A stretch of 64,000 nt of DNA from Bog-473 sp963804055 (GCA_963804055.1 CAWDOU010000005.1:558001-622000); one strand, 5' to 3'; counted from the stretch's first letter, positions 35,076 through 44,778 are shown. Numbers and translations are program-made. Notes: generated from the sequence alone by a model not told the origin.

Positions 35076-37649
35076 GTGAGCGCACAGGGCTTCGCCGTCG
35101 CCCGCTACCGGGCCCGGGCCACCTTCCGTCAGCGCTGGTCGACCTACCTGACGATCGTCGTCATGGTGGGACTGATCGGAGGCCTCGGCCTGGGCAGCCT
35201 GGCGGCGGCGAGGCGCACGCAGTCGTCGTTCTCGGTCCTCCTCGCCACCACCAACCCCTCGGACCTCGAAGTGTCGATCTACTCCGGTGGGACGGGCGGC
35301 CCGAACGTCGGCTACTCGGCCTCGCTCACCCGGGAGATCGCACGGCTTCCCGACGTCAGGCACGTTGCCGCCGGCTTCGAGGTGACCGGCGCGCCTCTCA
35401 CCCGCGCCGGGTCGCCACGCATCCGCGTCACCGGTCTCGCCTATCCGGTGGCCAGTGTGAACGGTCTGTTCTTCACGCAGGATCGGATGGTGCTGAACCA
35501 GGGCCGCCTGGCGTCCCCACGGCGTGCCGACGAGATCGTCGTTGCCCCTGTCGTCGCCAGGCTGCTCGGGTGGCACGTGGGCCAGGTGGTTCCCTTCGGG
35601 TTCTACTCGGACGCGCAGCAGGGCCTGCCGGGCTTCGGCACGAAGGCCGTGCGACCGGCGCTGCGGATGAACATGAAGATCGTCGGTCTGGCCTCCTTGA
35701 GCTCCGAGGTGGTCGAGGACGACGTCGACATCCTCCCGACGTTCATTCCACTGACCCCTGCCTTCGCCCGCGCAGCGCAGGCGCACGGGGGCTTGGCGGA
35801 TGCCATGAGCTTCGGCATCAAGACTTCAAGAGGCGCGGCAACGGTGCCCCTGGTCGAACGGGAGATCGCCCGCGTGGCCCCTCCCGGCGACCAGGTCACC
35901 GATCACGTCTTGACACCGGTCGTCGCCAAAGCCGACCGCGCACTGAAACCGATCTCCATCGCCCTCGGGGTGTTCGGAGCAGTCGCGCTGCTGGCGGCCG
36001 TGCTCGTCGCCGTCCAACTGGTGGCGCGCCGGCTGCGGGTCGACCGCGAGGACCTGCGGATCCTCCGGGCTCTGGGCGCCGACCCCGCCGACACCGTGCT
36101 CGACGGCCTCATCGGGCTCGAGGCGGCCCTGCTCCTCGGCTCCGTCCTGGCCGTGGTGGTGGCGGTCGCCGTGTCCCCCCTGTCGCCACTCGGCCCGGTC
36201 GCCCCTGTCGCCGTCGACCGCGGCCTCTCCTGGGACTGGACCGTCCTCGGACTCGGCCTTCTCACGCTGATGGTCGTCCTGGGCCTCGCGGCCGCTCTGC
36301 TGGCCCTGGCGGCCGCCCCGCACCGCACTGCGCTTCGCCCCCGGCTCCGCCCGACGTCCGGGGCGCGGGTCGTGGCGTCGGCGGCGCGGGCGGGACTGTC
36401 GGCCCCCGGGGTGGTCGGGGTCCGGATGGCGCTCGAGCCGGGTGAAGGCCGGGCCGCCGTGCCGGTGCGCTCGGCGCTGTTGGGGTCGGTGCTGGCGGTG
36501 GCGCTCGTCGTCACGACCCTGACCTTCGGCGACAGCCTCCACACGTTGGTCTCGAATCCGCCGCTCTACGGGTGGAACTGGACGTACACCCTCAATCCGG
36601 TCGGGTCAGGCGGCGGGGAGGTGCCGCAGGTCGCGCTCGCCCTGCTCAAGCACGACAAGGACGTCGCGGCCTATTCCGGGGCGTCCTACAACGACCTCGA
36701 GGTCGACGGGCAGGAGGTCCCGTTCCTCCTGGAGAACGTCGGGGCGCCCGTGACGCCGCCCGTCCTCACCGGGCATGTGTTCCAGCGGGGCAACGAGGTC
36801 GTGCTGGGCGCGGCAACGATGGCGCAATTGCACAAGCGTCTCGGACAGACCGTGACCATCTCGTTCGGCACTCCTGCCGATGCGCCCGTCGACATCCCGC
36901 CCACACGCCTCCGGATCGTCGGCACCGCGACGTTTCCCGCTGTCGGATTCGCCAGCACGGTCTCGGATCACACCTCCATGGGCACGGGCGTGCTCATCCC
37001 GTTCCAGGCGCTGCCGAAGCCCTTCGTCGCCGTGATCGACAGCGGACCCGACCCGGCCCTGGTCGGTCCGAACCTGGTGCTCGTCCGGACCCGAACAGGG
37101 GTCCCGCCGGCAGCCGCGCTCGCGGGACTCCAGCGCATCGTTGCGGCGGCGGACCACGCGTTTGCGACAGCACCGGGAGGATCTGCCGGCAATGCCATCG
37201 TCGTCCAGGGCGTCCAGCGCCCGGCCGAGATCGCGAACTACAAGACGATCGGCCTGACCCCCGCCATCCTGGTCACAGGACTGGTCCTCGGCGCCATCGC
37301 CGCGCTGGCGCTGACCCTCGTCGCCTCCGTCCGCCAGCGGCGCCGCGACCTCGCGCTCTTGAAGACGATCGGCTTCGTACGGCGACAACTGGCCGCAGCC
37401 GTGGCCTGGCAGGCGACGACCGCCGCCGCCGTCGGCATCGTGGTGGGGATCCCGCTCGGGATCGTCATCGGGCGATGGCTCTGGGACCTCTTCGCGGAGC
37501 AGATCAACGCGGTGCCGTACCCCACGGTCTCCGTCCCTTCGGTCGTCCTGGTCGCAGTGGGCACGGTGCTGTTGGCCAACGTCGTGGCGACGTTCCCGGC
37601 TCGCACGGCAGCGCGCACACCCACCGCCATCATGTTGCGGGCGGAGTGA
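35076..37649 (+). CDS. FtsX/MacB-like ABC transporter permease (paralogue of 23594)
   Basis: About 857 residues from GTG 35076. The arrangement matches the other permease: a start helix (YLTIVVMVGLIGGLGLGSLA) with AARRTQSSFSVLLATTNPSD, a first FtsX module (ALGVFGAVALLAAVLVAVQL, LRILRALGADPADTVLDGLI), a second periplasm-like region (TFGDSLHTLVSNPPLYGWNW shared nearly word for word with TFGSSLNTLVSHPALYGWNW of the paralogue), and a last FtsX module ending ARTAARTPTAIMLRAE. The ATPase at 30895 is the probable partner; the kinase and regulators between them suggest control of export in response to envelope stress or a peptide/antibiotic signal (inference). Confidence 0.88.
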   Translation: MSAQGFAVARYRARATFRQRWSTYLTIVVMVGLIGGLGLGSLAAARRTQSSFSVLLATTNPSDLEVSIYSGGTGGPNVGYSASLTREIARLPDVRHVAAGFEVTGAPLTRAGSPRIRVTGLAYPVASVNGLFFTQDRMVLNQGRLASPRRADEIVVAPVVARLLGWHVGQVVPFGFYSDAQQGLPGFGTKAVRPALRMNMKIVGLASLSSEVVEDDVDILPTFIPLTPAFARAAQAHGGLADAMSFGIKTSRGAATVPLVEREIARVAPPGDQVTDHVLTPVVAKADRALKPISIALGVFGAVALLAAVLVAVQLVARRLRVDREDLRILRALGADPADTVLDGLIGLEAALLLGSVLAVVVAVAVSPLSPLGPVAPVAVDRGLSWDWTVLGLGLLTLMVVLGLAAALLALAAAPHRTALRPRLRPTSGARVVASAARAGLSAPGVVGVRMALEPGEGRAAVPVRSALLGSVLAVALVVTTLTFGDSLHTLVSNPPLYGWNWTYTLNPVGSGGGEVPQVALALLKHDKDVAAYSGASYNDLEVDGQEVPFLLENVGAPVTPPVLTGHVFQRGNEVVLGAATMAQLHKRLGQTVTISFGTPADAPVDIPPTRLRIVGTATFPAVGFASTVSDHTSMGTGVLIPFQALPKPFVAVIDSGPDPALVGPNLVLVRTRTGVPPAAALAGLQRIVAAADHAFATAPGGSAGNAIVVQGVQRPAEIANYKTIGLTPAILVTGLVLGAIAALALTLVASVRQRRRDLALLKTIGFVRRQLAAAVAWQATTAAAVGIVVGIPLGIVIGRWLWDLFAEQINAVPYPTVSVPSVVLVAVGTVLLANVVATFPARTAARTPTAIMLRAE

Positions 37650-37655
37650 TTGTCC

Positions 37656-38420
37656 CTACTTCTTGGGCGCGATTGCCACCTTGAGATCGTCGAGTGCGGC
37701 AGTCAGCTCGGCCGAGCGGTTTCGCCGTGCCGAATCCGCTGACGCAAGCTGTTCTCCCGTGGGGGTCTGGCCGCCGGAGCGCATCAGGTGGTCCGCCTCG
37801 ATTGCGAAGGCGAGCCCTCGTAGGCTGTCCGCGCAGCGCATGCACAGAGCCCGGTGCGCCTCATCGGGCGCCGCCGACGCGACACGCTCGAGGCCGTCCA
37901 CGGCATCGTCGACCTGCGCGCCGACCGTGGCTCGATGTTGCGCATCATCGTCGTTCGTCTGCGAAAGGACGAGCTCACGCGCCAGCTCGGCGGCGGTGAT
38001 GGCCGGTCGCACGGATCGCTCCCAGTCCACCTCACGGCCCTGCCGACGGGTGCGGGCGATCAGGAGGGCGACGAGCAGCACCGCCAGGGCGACGACGACG
38101 GCCAGCAGCACCCAACCCCAGGTCTTGGAGCTCGACGAGGTCTTGGCGGCCGCCGTGGTCGTGGTGGTCGAACTCGATGTTGTCGTGGTGGGACGAGCGT
38201 GCGTCGTCGTGGTTGCCGGAAGCGTCGTCGTCGTGGTCGGTGCCGTTGTCGGAGCCACCGTCGTCGTCGTTGTCGGAGCCACCGTCGTCGTGGTCACCGG
38301 CGCTGTCGTCGTGGTCGTGTCCTGGGCGCCGGCGCTTCCTGAAAGGATGCCGAGCATGACCGGCGTGGCGCTCACAGCCAGGATCAGCGCGGCCGAGCGG
38401 CGAAAGACCGTTGAGTGCAT
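37656..38420 (-). CDS. Secreted/membrane-anchored protein with a long Thr-rich stretch
   Basis: About 254 residues. A signal peptide (SAALILAVSATPVMLGILSG), then about 60 residues of Thr tracts broken by Ala, Pro and Val (TTTTTAPVTTTTVAPTTTTT style), encoded by repeating acc/gac-type triplets at 38181-38330. A membrane helix follows (WGWVLLAVVVALAVLLVALL) then a cytoplasmic basic segment and a helical domain with AEDELR-type charged helices (SVRPAITAAELARELVLSQT, HRALCMRCADSLRGLAFAIE). I do not recognise the family. The Thr tract would be a flexible wall-spanning or glycosylated stalk. It converges with the permease gene. Confidence 0.72.
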   Translation of the reverse strand: MHSTVFRRSAALILAVSATPVMLGILSGSAGAQDTTTTTAPVTTTTVAPTTTTTVAPTTAPTTTTTLPATTTTHARPTTTTSSSTTTTTAAAKTSSSSKTWGWVLLAVVVALAVLLVALLIARTRRQGREVDWERSVRPAITAAELARELVLSQTNDDDAQHRATVGAQVDDAVDGLERVASAAPDEAHRALCMRCADSLRGLAFAIEADHLMRSGGQTPTGEQLASADSARRNRSAELTAALDDLKVAIAPKK

Positions 38421-38632
38421 GACCGCAGCCTACGGTCACGGGTTGCCACGGATCGGGGATCGTGGCCACCGTCGACGTGGGGTGCCGCGTGCAGGAAGGA
38501 CGCTCGCGCCCCCGGAGGTCCTGCCAGGCGGCGCTGTCGCTCCGAGCTGGCCGGACCTAGATTGACCCCGGTGCGACGACTCCTGTCGGGGCGAGGCGGT
38601 TGTCCTGGGGGCCCGGTCGCGGGCCCGACATC

Positions 38633-41500
38633 ATGACGGCGGCCGCAGAAGGACCCGAGCGGCGTCAGCTGACCGTCATGTTCACCGACCTCGTCGGCTC
38701 GACGGATCTCGCGTCCACCCTCGACCCGGAGGACTGGCACGAGGTGCTGAACGCCTATCAGCACCTCGTTGCCGCCATCGTTAATGCACACGGTGGCGTG
38801 ATCGCACAGTTTCAGGGCGATGGTGCGCTGGCCTACTTCGGCTATCCCGAGGCCCAGGAGTCTGCGAGCCGCGACGCCCTCGATGCCGGCAGGGAGATCG
38901 TCGAGGGCGTTGTGAGCCTGAAGGCCGAGTTCCCACCGTCACTCGGGATCGCCGATCTCCAGGCGCGGGCCGGCGTGCACACGGGCGAGGTGCTCGTGGC
39001 TGCGGTGACGGCCGGAGGACAGGAGCGACTCCCCGACGTCTGGGGTCAGGTGCCCAATATGGCGGCTCGCCTGCAGGCGGTGGGCGACCCGGGCCAGATC
39101 GTGATCAGCGGTCAGACGGCGACATTGGTCGCGGGGTATTTCGAGCTAGAGCCGCTGGGGCCGCTCATGCTGAAGGGCATCGGGCACCCGGTGCCCGCGT
39201 TCCTTGCCGTCGGACGTAGTGGAGCCAGGAACCGCATGGAAGCCCGGCCACTGACCGAGTACGTCCCGAGGGCGGCGGCATCGGACTGGCTCGAAGAGCA
39301 ACGCTCGCTTGCCGCCGCGAGCGGGTCGGGCCGCCTCGTCGTCGTCTCGGGGGAGCCGGGTATCGGGAAATCCCGGCTGCTGCTGGAGTTCAGCGCGGGC
39401 CTTCAGGCCCGCGGGCGACCGGTGATGACGCTGGAGTGCAGCCGACGGGGATCCCTCAGCCCGCTGCATCCCTTCGGCGGCGTGATGGGCGAGGTGCCTG
39501 CAACGCCGCAGGAGGCTGCCGCCTGGGTCCAGGAGCAAGCCGGTTCCGAGCCGATGCTCCTCGTGGTGGAAGACGCGCACTGGGCCGACCCCAGCACCCT
39601 GGAGGCCGTCCAGCTGATTGCCGGCACACAGTCGCCGGTCCTGGTCGTGATGAGCGCCAGACCGGAGATCACCGACGATCCACAGGTGCTGCCAGACGCC
39701 ACGCTGCAACTCGAGCGGTTGAGCAACGCCGAGGCCCAGAGCATGCTGGAGCAATTGCCCGGTGTGGCACGACTCGCCCCTGAGGTCCGCGAAGCACTGG
39801 TGCGTCGGGCTGACGGTGTCCCGCTCTTCTTGGAGGAATTGGCGCGCGGGCTCGGGGACGGATCCGAGGCCACCGGGCAACTGATGCCGACGACCCTCTC
39901 CGAAGTGATCACGGCCCGTCTCGACCGCGTGGGCCCGGCAAAACGGGTCGCGCAGGCGGCATCCGTCATTGGCCGGTCCTTCGACCGCCAGATCCTCGAG
40001 GCGGCGACCGGGCTGACGGGGCCGGATCTCGATGTTGCGCTTCGCCGTCTGCGGGAGCACGCCCTCATTGAGTCTTCACCCAGATCGGATGAGCTGCAGT
40101 TCCGGCATGCACTGATCCACGAAACGTCGTACCGTTCGGTGCTCCGAGCCGACCGGGCCCAGGTGCACGGCGCTGTGGGCGAAGCGCTCGTCGCGTCGGG
40201 GCGGGCTCAGGTTCAACCCGAGGTGGCTGCCTATCACCTCGGAGCGGCGGGCATGGCCACCCAGGCGGTCCCACTCTGGAAGCAGGCCTCGCACACGGCG
40301 CGTCAGAACGCGCGTTTTCGGGAGGCAGCAGGCCATGAGCGGGAGATGCTGGCACTCGTGAGCCAGCTGCCAGAAGACGAGCGTGACGTCACGGAGCTGA
40401 AGTCGCGGAGCCGTCTCGTGATGTGCCTGACTGCAGTCGATCAGAGTGCGCCGGAAGCGCTCGAGGAGTCCAGGCGCGTCGAGGAGCTGGCGCGTCGCCT
40501 CGGCAACCGGGAGATCTTGTTGCGCAACTACATGGTGCTGGTGCCGTGGTGGCAAGCCAGCGCCGACTACGCGACGATCAACAGGATCCTGCAGGAGGCG
40601 AGGACCGAGGCTGAGATTCTCGGGGACGACTGGACGCTGCGATTGATCGACACCTACGAGGGGACGACCCGCGTCTGGCAGGGCATGCTCAACGCCGGAC
40701 TGGCGCAGCTGCGCAGCTCCTACGAATCGAGCGGGCTCGCGCTCGACGCCAGCCTTGGTGACCTCCCGCCGATGCCTTCGGTCGAATTGATGGCCTTGGC
40801 CGCGCCGCGTGTCGCAACGGCGCTGGCCTGTTGGTTGACCGGCAACACGGCGGAAGCGTGGCGCATTGCCGACGACGTCCTTCAGTGCACGATCGAAAGA
40901 AAGGTTCCACAAGCGCGGGCGGTGGCGGCCGTGACGGCCGCAATCATGGCGCAGCTGGACGGTGATCGCGAGGCCGTGATCAGACTTGCTGGAGATGCGG
41001 TAGACGCCGCCGACGAGGTCACGACGCGTCAATGGCGGCAGTGGGCGCGCTCGCTGCAATGGTGGGCCGGTGAGGGCTCGGAGGAGCCCGAACTGCCCGG
41101 GCCTTTGCTGCGGCCATATTTCGAGATGCTGCTGGCGGACGACCTCATTGCAGGCGCGGAGCGTGCGCGCGCCCTTCTCGACGACGCTCTCGTCACGGCC
41201 CGCGCGACGGGCGAGCAGTTCTGCGTGCCTGAGATCCTCCGCCTTCGCGTGGGCGTCATGAGGCGTGGCCGGCAGGTGGTAGAGGCCGGGAGCGACTACG
41301 AGGAGGCTGTCCAGGTGGCGCGGATACAGGGTGCCCGCATGCTGGAACTCCGCGCGCTGACGGACTGGCTGGGGCTCCCCGGTGCCCCGGACCAGGTTCG
41401 CGCCGACCTCGAAGCGTGCGTGGCCGACATGGCCGACATGGCCGATAGCGGACCGAGCCGCAGCCTCACCGAGGCGCGGCGGGCATTGGAGGCCACATGA
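38633..41500 (+). CDS. Adenylate/guanylate cyclase domain fused to AAA ATPase and TPR-like regulator
   Basis: About 955 residues from ATG 38633 (MTAAAEGPERRQLTVMFTDL). A class III cyclase domain comes first: MFTDLVGSTDLA with one metal aspartate, AQFQGDGALAYFGYPEAQES with the other, VWGQVPNMAARLQAV as the ring-closing segment. An AAA/STAND ATPase follows: Walker A SGEPGIGKSRLLLEFSAG, Walker B MLLVVEDAHWADPSTLEAVQ, RADGVPLFLEELARGL. The remaining 500 residues are helical, TPR-like repeats. These large actinobacterial proteins resemble LuxR-LAL regulators but have no helix-turn-helix. The following MpaB-like gene overlaps (ATGA). The trigger is unknown. Confidence 0.87.
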   Translation: MTAAAEGPERRQLTVMFTDLVGSTDLASTLDPEDWHEVLNAYQHLVAAIVNAHGGVIAQFQGDGALAYFGYPEAQESASRDALDAGREIVEGVVSLKAEFPPSLGIADLQARAGVHTGEVLVAAVTAGGQERLPDVWGQVPNMAARLQAVGDPGQIVISGQTATLVAGYFELEPLGPLMLKGIGHPVPAFLAVGRSGARNRMEARPLTEYVPRAAASDWLEEQRSLAAASGSGRLVVVSGEPGIGKSRLLLEFSAGLQARGRPVMTLECSRRGSLSPLHPFGGVMGEVPATPQEAAAWVQEQAGSEPMLLVVEDAHWADPSTLEAVQLIAGTQSPVLVVMSARPEITDDPQVLPDATLQLERLSNAEAQSMLEQLPGVARLAPEVREALVRRADGVPLFLEELARGLGDGSEATGQLMPTTLSEVITARLDRVGPAKRVAQAASVIGRSFDRQILEAATGLTGPDLDVALRRLREHALIESSPRSDELQFRHALIHETSYRSVLRADRAQVHGAVGEALVASGRAQVQPEVAAYHLGAAGMATQAVPLWKQASHTARQNARFREAAGHEREMLALVSQLPEDERDVTELKSRSRLVMCLTAVDQSAPEALEESRRVEELARRLGNREILLRNYMVLVPWWQASADYATINRILQEARTEAEILGDDWTLRLIDTYEGTTRVWQGMLNAGLAQLRSSYESSGLALDASLGDLPPMPSVELMALAAPRVATALACWLTGNTAEAWRIADDVLQCTIERKVPQARAVAAVTAAIMAQLDGDREAVIRLAGDAVDAADEVTTRQWRQWARSLQWWAGEGSEEPELPGPLLRPYFEMLLADDLIAGAERARALLDDALVTARATGEQFCVPEILRLRVGVMRRGRQVVEAGSDYEEAVQVARIQGARMLELRALTDWLGLPGAPDQVRADLEACVADMADMADSGPSRSLTEARRALEAT

Positions 41501-42630
41501 CCACGACGACATGGGACGACGCCTTTCTCGACAGCCTGCGGACGCAGGCCGACCCGCCTGCGGACAGCGTGATCGCCGGGCTCTTCTCCGGGACGCAGGA
41601 CGCGTCCTCGGCGTTCCGGAGCCTTGTGGTCCAACAGCACGAGGTGGCAGACCCGGCCCTCGGAGCATTCCTGGGGGCCCCGCCGGATCCGCCCGCATGG
41701 CTCGACCCCGAGATGGTGGCTGCCGGCCAGGAGTGCTTCGCCCGCTGGGGCTCGCACGTGTTCACCGCCCTGTACGCTGCCGCGTTGCCATCGGCGTATG
41801 CCTGTTGGCGCGGGGTGCAGGTGCTCGGAATGACGGCCCGGCTCGAGACCGATACCAAGCGAAGGCTGAACGAGACGGCCCAATTCCATCTCGACGTGAT
41901 GGAGCACGGCGCACTGGGCGCTGGCGGGCGAGGGTATTCCGATGTGCGCCATGTCCGGCTCATGCACGCCGCGGTGCGATGGATGATTCAGAACGACCCC
42001 CGCGCGACGTGGGATCCCGCTTGGGGAACACCCATCAACCAGGAGGACCTCCTCGAGACGCTCCTGACCTTCACTGAGATCGTGTTCGAGGTGTTCGACC
42101 GTACCGGCATCGTCTACACGGAGGACGATGCGAACGCCTACCTTCACACGTGGTCGCTGATCGGCCACTATCTGGGAATTCGGGCCGATCTCCTTCCGTT
42201 GGTCCGTTCCCAGACGTCTGTTCTCATGCCTATCGTCCGGCGTCGGCAGTTCGGCCCCAGCGATTCGGGCGTCGCGCTCATGGCGGCGCTGCTCGAGCAG
42301 GGCACGCGCTTGGCTCCGCCGGGGCTGCGCGGCCTGCCGGCGGCAACCGTGCGCTACTACGTCGGGGACGCCACCGCCGATCTGTTGCAGGTGCCGAAAG
42401 CCGACTGGACGAAGAACCTGTTCGGCCCGCTCGCCGATCTGAGTCGACGGGTGTCGCTCGAGGAGCTGCATCGGAGGATGCTGCAGGGCCTGTCAGAGAA
42501 GATCGGATTCGGCATGCTCTCGCTCGCCGTGCGAGCCGAGCGATACGGAGACCGCCCACCGTTCGCGATCCCGACGTCGCTGGCGACTCGTTGGAGCATG
42601 CCGCCCTACAGAGGTGGCGCCGGTACCTGA
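41497..42630 (+). CDS. Oxygenase MpaB family (rubber oxygenase-like, DUF2236)
   Basis: About 377 residues. The family's haem-binding pattern is visible: HLDVMEHGALGAGGRGYSDV then RHVRLMHAAVRWMIQNDP and WGTPINQEDLLETLLTFTEI, followed by VFEVFDRTGIVYTEDDANAY. Members include the latex-clearing protein Lcp and the fungal MpaB oxygenase, which cleave double bonds in isoprenoid chains. The substrate here may be an isoprenoid or sterol side chain (inference). Coupled by an ATGA overlap to the cyclase-ATPase protein, so that regulator may control it. The 3' end overlaps the next, opposite-strand gene by 25 bases. Confidence 0.84.
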   Translation: MTTTTWDDAFLDSLRTQADPPADSVIAGLFSGTQDASSAFRSLVVQQHEVADPALGAFLGAPPDPPAWLDPEMVAAGQECFARWGSHVFTALYAAALPSAYACWRGVQVLGMTARLETDTKRRLNETAQFHLDVMEHGALGAGGRGYSDVRHVRLMHAAVRWMIQNDPRATWDPAWGTPINQEDLLETLLTFTEIVFEVFDRTGIVYTEDDANAYLHTWSLIGHYLGIRADLLPLVRSQTSVLMPIVRRRQFGPSDSGVALMAALLEQGTRLAPPGLRGLPAATVRYYVGDATADLLQVPKADWTKNLFGPLADLSRRVSLEELHRRMLQGLSEKIGFGMLSLAVRAERYGDRPPFAIPTSLATRWSMPPYRGGAGT

Positions 42631-43742
42631 CCGTGGGCCAACTGGGCGACCTGCCCGGGAGAGAACGGCGGCTCGAAGAGGGTGGCGTCGTTCTGGCGTG
42701 ACCGGAACAAGTTGACGATGAAGTTCATGCGCTCGTCGAGCACGGCCCAGTCGTGGGCACCTGACGGCACACCGGTCCCATCGGTCTTGTCCCATTGGGC
42801 GAATGCTGCCTCGGCGTCGGTCCCGGTGAGCGTCCGAAGCCCGGGAGGGAACATGGCACCGGCGAGTGGCGGCACGTCCTCCCGGAGATCGAAGGTCTCG
42901 CTGGCGGTCACTAGCTGCATGATCGACTCGGTGAGTGCCCTGTCCCAACCCTCGTCGAGCACAGCGCACAGCTCGTCAGTCAACCCGTCCAGGGTCTGTC
43001 GCGCTCTTTCGGTCGGAAGGTGACGCACGATGTCCGTTTCGATCAGCTTCTTGAGCGTGTCACTGATGGCTGCATTCAGTGCACTCGAGATCGCCGGCTG
43101 CAGGCGACGCTGCTCGTGCGCGACTGCCAGCACATTTGCCTGGAGGACGAGCGTGGGCCGCTCTCCCTTCGCGTAGACGGCACGCTCGTAGCTCTCGAAG
43201 GCGGCGACCGCCGACGCTGCGTCGGCGTCGGATCCGAGGGCGTCCAGCACCGGGGTCATAGCCTCTGTCAGGGTCGTCAGAGCCGCCGGCCTCGGGTCGA
43301 GGGCCTGCACCAACGCGGCGAAGATGGGGGCCAGCTCGCTGAAGACCAGGACGTTGCCCGCGGCGATTTGCGTCGAGACGTCGCCGGTGACGCCCTCAAT
43401 GAGCTGGCCGAGGTGGTCGTGGGTGAGGCTCTGCAGAGCCTTTCCGACCAGTCCGTGGTTGAACCGGTGCAGGGCGGCTTGGGTGGCGACGTTGTCGAGA
43501 AGGAGCGCCTTGGCTCGCGCGGGCAGAACGTCGCCACGGATGGTGGCTCCCGCCGTCTTCGACGCCCAGACGGCAAAGGCGCACCAGGTCGCATCGTTGC
43601 CGTAGCCAGCGTCCCGGAGAGCAACGGCAAACTCGTGGTAGCGCTGCGTGATGCAGAGATTGCGGAGCACGGGATCGGTCATGCCGGCGATGTCCCCGAC
43701 CGATGGGTCCATGTCGTGCATCGTAGGTTGCGCCTCGACCAC
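42606..43742 (-). CDS. Conserved hypothetical protein, helical, no recognised family
   Basis: Up to 378 residues from 43742; internal methionines (MDPSVGD, MTDPVLRN) are also possible starts. The frame is well supported by codon usage. It is mostly alpha-helical: LRNLCITQRYHEFAVALRDA, GNDATWCAFAVWASKTAGAT, LFRSRQNDATLFEPPFSPGQ. WCAFAVWASKTAG, together with HRFNHGLVGKALQSLTHDHL, may mark a ligand or metal pocket, but I cannot assign a function. It converges with the MpaB-like gene and is divergent from the F420 oxidoreductase at 43793. Confidence 0.6.
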   Translation of the reverse strand: MVEAQPTMHDMDPSVGDIAGMTDPVLRNLCITQRYHEFAVALRDAGYGNDATWCAFAVWASKTAGATIRGDVLPARAKALLLDNVATQAALHRFNHGLVGKALQSLTHDHLGQLIEGVTGDVSTQIAAGNVLVFSELAPIFAALVQALDPRPAALTTLTEAMTPVLDALGSDADAASAVAAFESYERAVYAKGERPTLVLQANVLAVAHEQRRLQPAISSALNAAISDTLKKLIETDIVRHLPTERARQTLDGLTDELCAVLDEGWDRALTESIMQLVTASETFDLREDVPPLAGAMFPPGLRTLTGTDAEAAFAQWDKTDGTGVPSGAHDWAVLDERMNFIVNLFRSRQNDATLFEPPFSPGQVAQLAHGQVPAPPL

Positions 43743-43792
43743 CTGCTCAGAGCCTGGCGGGTACCCTCGGCACAGAACGACCGGAGGATGAG

Positions 43793-44662
43793 ATGGAACT
43801 GGACCTGCATGTGCCCCGCTTCACCTGGCCGGGCGGGGCAGGGGCGATCGGCCCCACGTTCGCCACGCTGGCCCGGACGGCTGAGGCCGTCGGGGTGCGC
43901 ACACTGTCCGTCATGGACCACTGGTTCCAGATGGAGATGCTCTGGCCTGCTGAGGAGCCGATGCTCGAGGGCTATTCGGCACTGTCCTTTGCTGCGGCCA
44001 AGACGGAACGGTTGCGCTTCCGACTGCTGGTGGGTGGCGTGACGTACCGCCACCCAGGGCTCCTGGCCAAGACGGTCACCACGCTCGATGTCCTGTCCGA
44101 AGGCCGGGCGGAGCTCGGGTTGGGAGCGGCATGGTACGAGCGGGAGCACCTGGGCCTCGGTGTGCCGTTCCCACCGCTGCGCGAGCGTTACGAGCGGCTC
44201 GAGGAGACGCTGCAGATCTGCTTTCAGATGTGGAGTGACGACAACGGGCCGTATGAGGGCGCCCACTATCGACTGGCCGAGACGCTCTGCTCGCCACAGC
44301 CGGTGAGCTCGCCCCGACCGCGGGTCCTGATCGGGGGCGGCGGCGAGCGCAAGACGCTGCGGCTGGTGGCGCGCTACGCCGACGCGTCGAACATCATCGG
44401 CGACGTCGAGACCGTCACCCACAAGGTCGCCGTGCTTCGACGGCATTGTGACGAGGTCGGCCGTGACTTTGCGGAGATCGAGGTCACCGCCCTGATCGGC
44501 GTGGCGGACGATGCCGGTCCGGACGAGATCGTGCGCGAGGCCGAGGCTCTCCACGCCGCCGGGGTGCACGCCATCGTGATCCGTGCGGCCGGCCCCGAGC
44601 CGTCGCAGTGGCTCGAAGAGCAATGGGGCCCCGTGATTCCCAGGCTGGTCGCGATCGGCTGA
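43793..44662 (+). CDS. LLM-class F420-dependent oxidoreductase
   Basis: About 289 residues. Luciferase-like barrel: GVRTLSVMDHWFQMEMLWPA, RLRFRLLVGGVTYRHPGLLA, LSEGRAELGLGAAWYEREHL, VLIGGGGERKTLRLVARYAD, and the C-terminal EEQWGPVIPRLVAIG. It is the closest relative in the window of the frameshifted gene at 22641 and gives the reference for locating that lesion. Probably a cytosolic F420-linked oxidoreductase with unknown substrate. It is the last gene before the tRNA-Lys and the island. Confidence 0.88.
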   Translation: MELDLHVPRFTWPGGAGAIGPTFATLARTAEAVGVRTLSVMDHWFQMEMLWPAEEPMLEGYSALSFAAAKTERLRFRLLVGGVTYRHPGLLAKTVTTLDVLSEGRAELGLGAAWYEREHLGLGVPFPPLRERYERLEETLQICFQMWSDDNGPYEGAHYRLAETLCSPQPVSSPRPRVLIGGGGERKTLRLVARYADASNIIGDVETVTHKVAVLRRHCDEVGRDFAEIEVTALIGVADDAGPDEIVREAEALHAAGVHAIVIRAAGPEPSQWLEEQWGPVIPRLVAIG

Positions 44663-44704
44663 GGTGCCGGTTGGTATCCCGTGGGTCAGTTATCTTGCAG
44701 TCGC

Positions 44705-44777
44705 GGGCCGCTAGCTCATCCGGAAGAGCAGGGGACTTTTAATCCCAAGGTGCCGGGATCGAGACCCGGGCGGCCCA
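44705..44777 (+). tRNA. tRNA-Lys (anticodon TTT)
   Basis: A complete 73-base cloverleaf: acceptor gggccgc/gcggccc, D arm gctc...gagc, anticodon stem gggga/tcccc-like with loop cttttaa (anticodon ttt, lysine), T arm ccggg-atcgaga-cccgg, discriminator A. CCA is not encoded. The 3' half from base 44736 is the attL copy of the island core; the gene itself is intact, as expected of a tRNA site regenerated by an integrating element. Confidence 0.93.
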
Positions 44778-44778
44778 C
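44736..44778. repeat. attL core: 43-bp direct repeat (3' half of tRNA-Lys)
   Basis: Runs from the anticodon loop (cttttaatcccaagg) to the base after the discriminator. An identical 43-bp copy lies at 57302-57344 and a 41/43 copy at 60403-60445, all in direct orientation. It marks the left boundary of the tRNA-Lys island. Confidence 0.92.
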
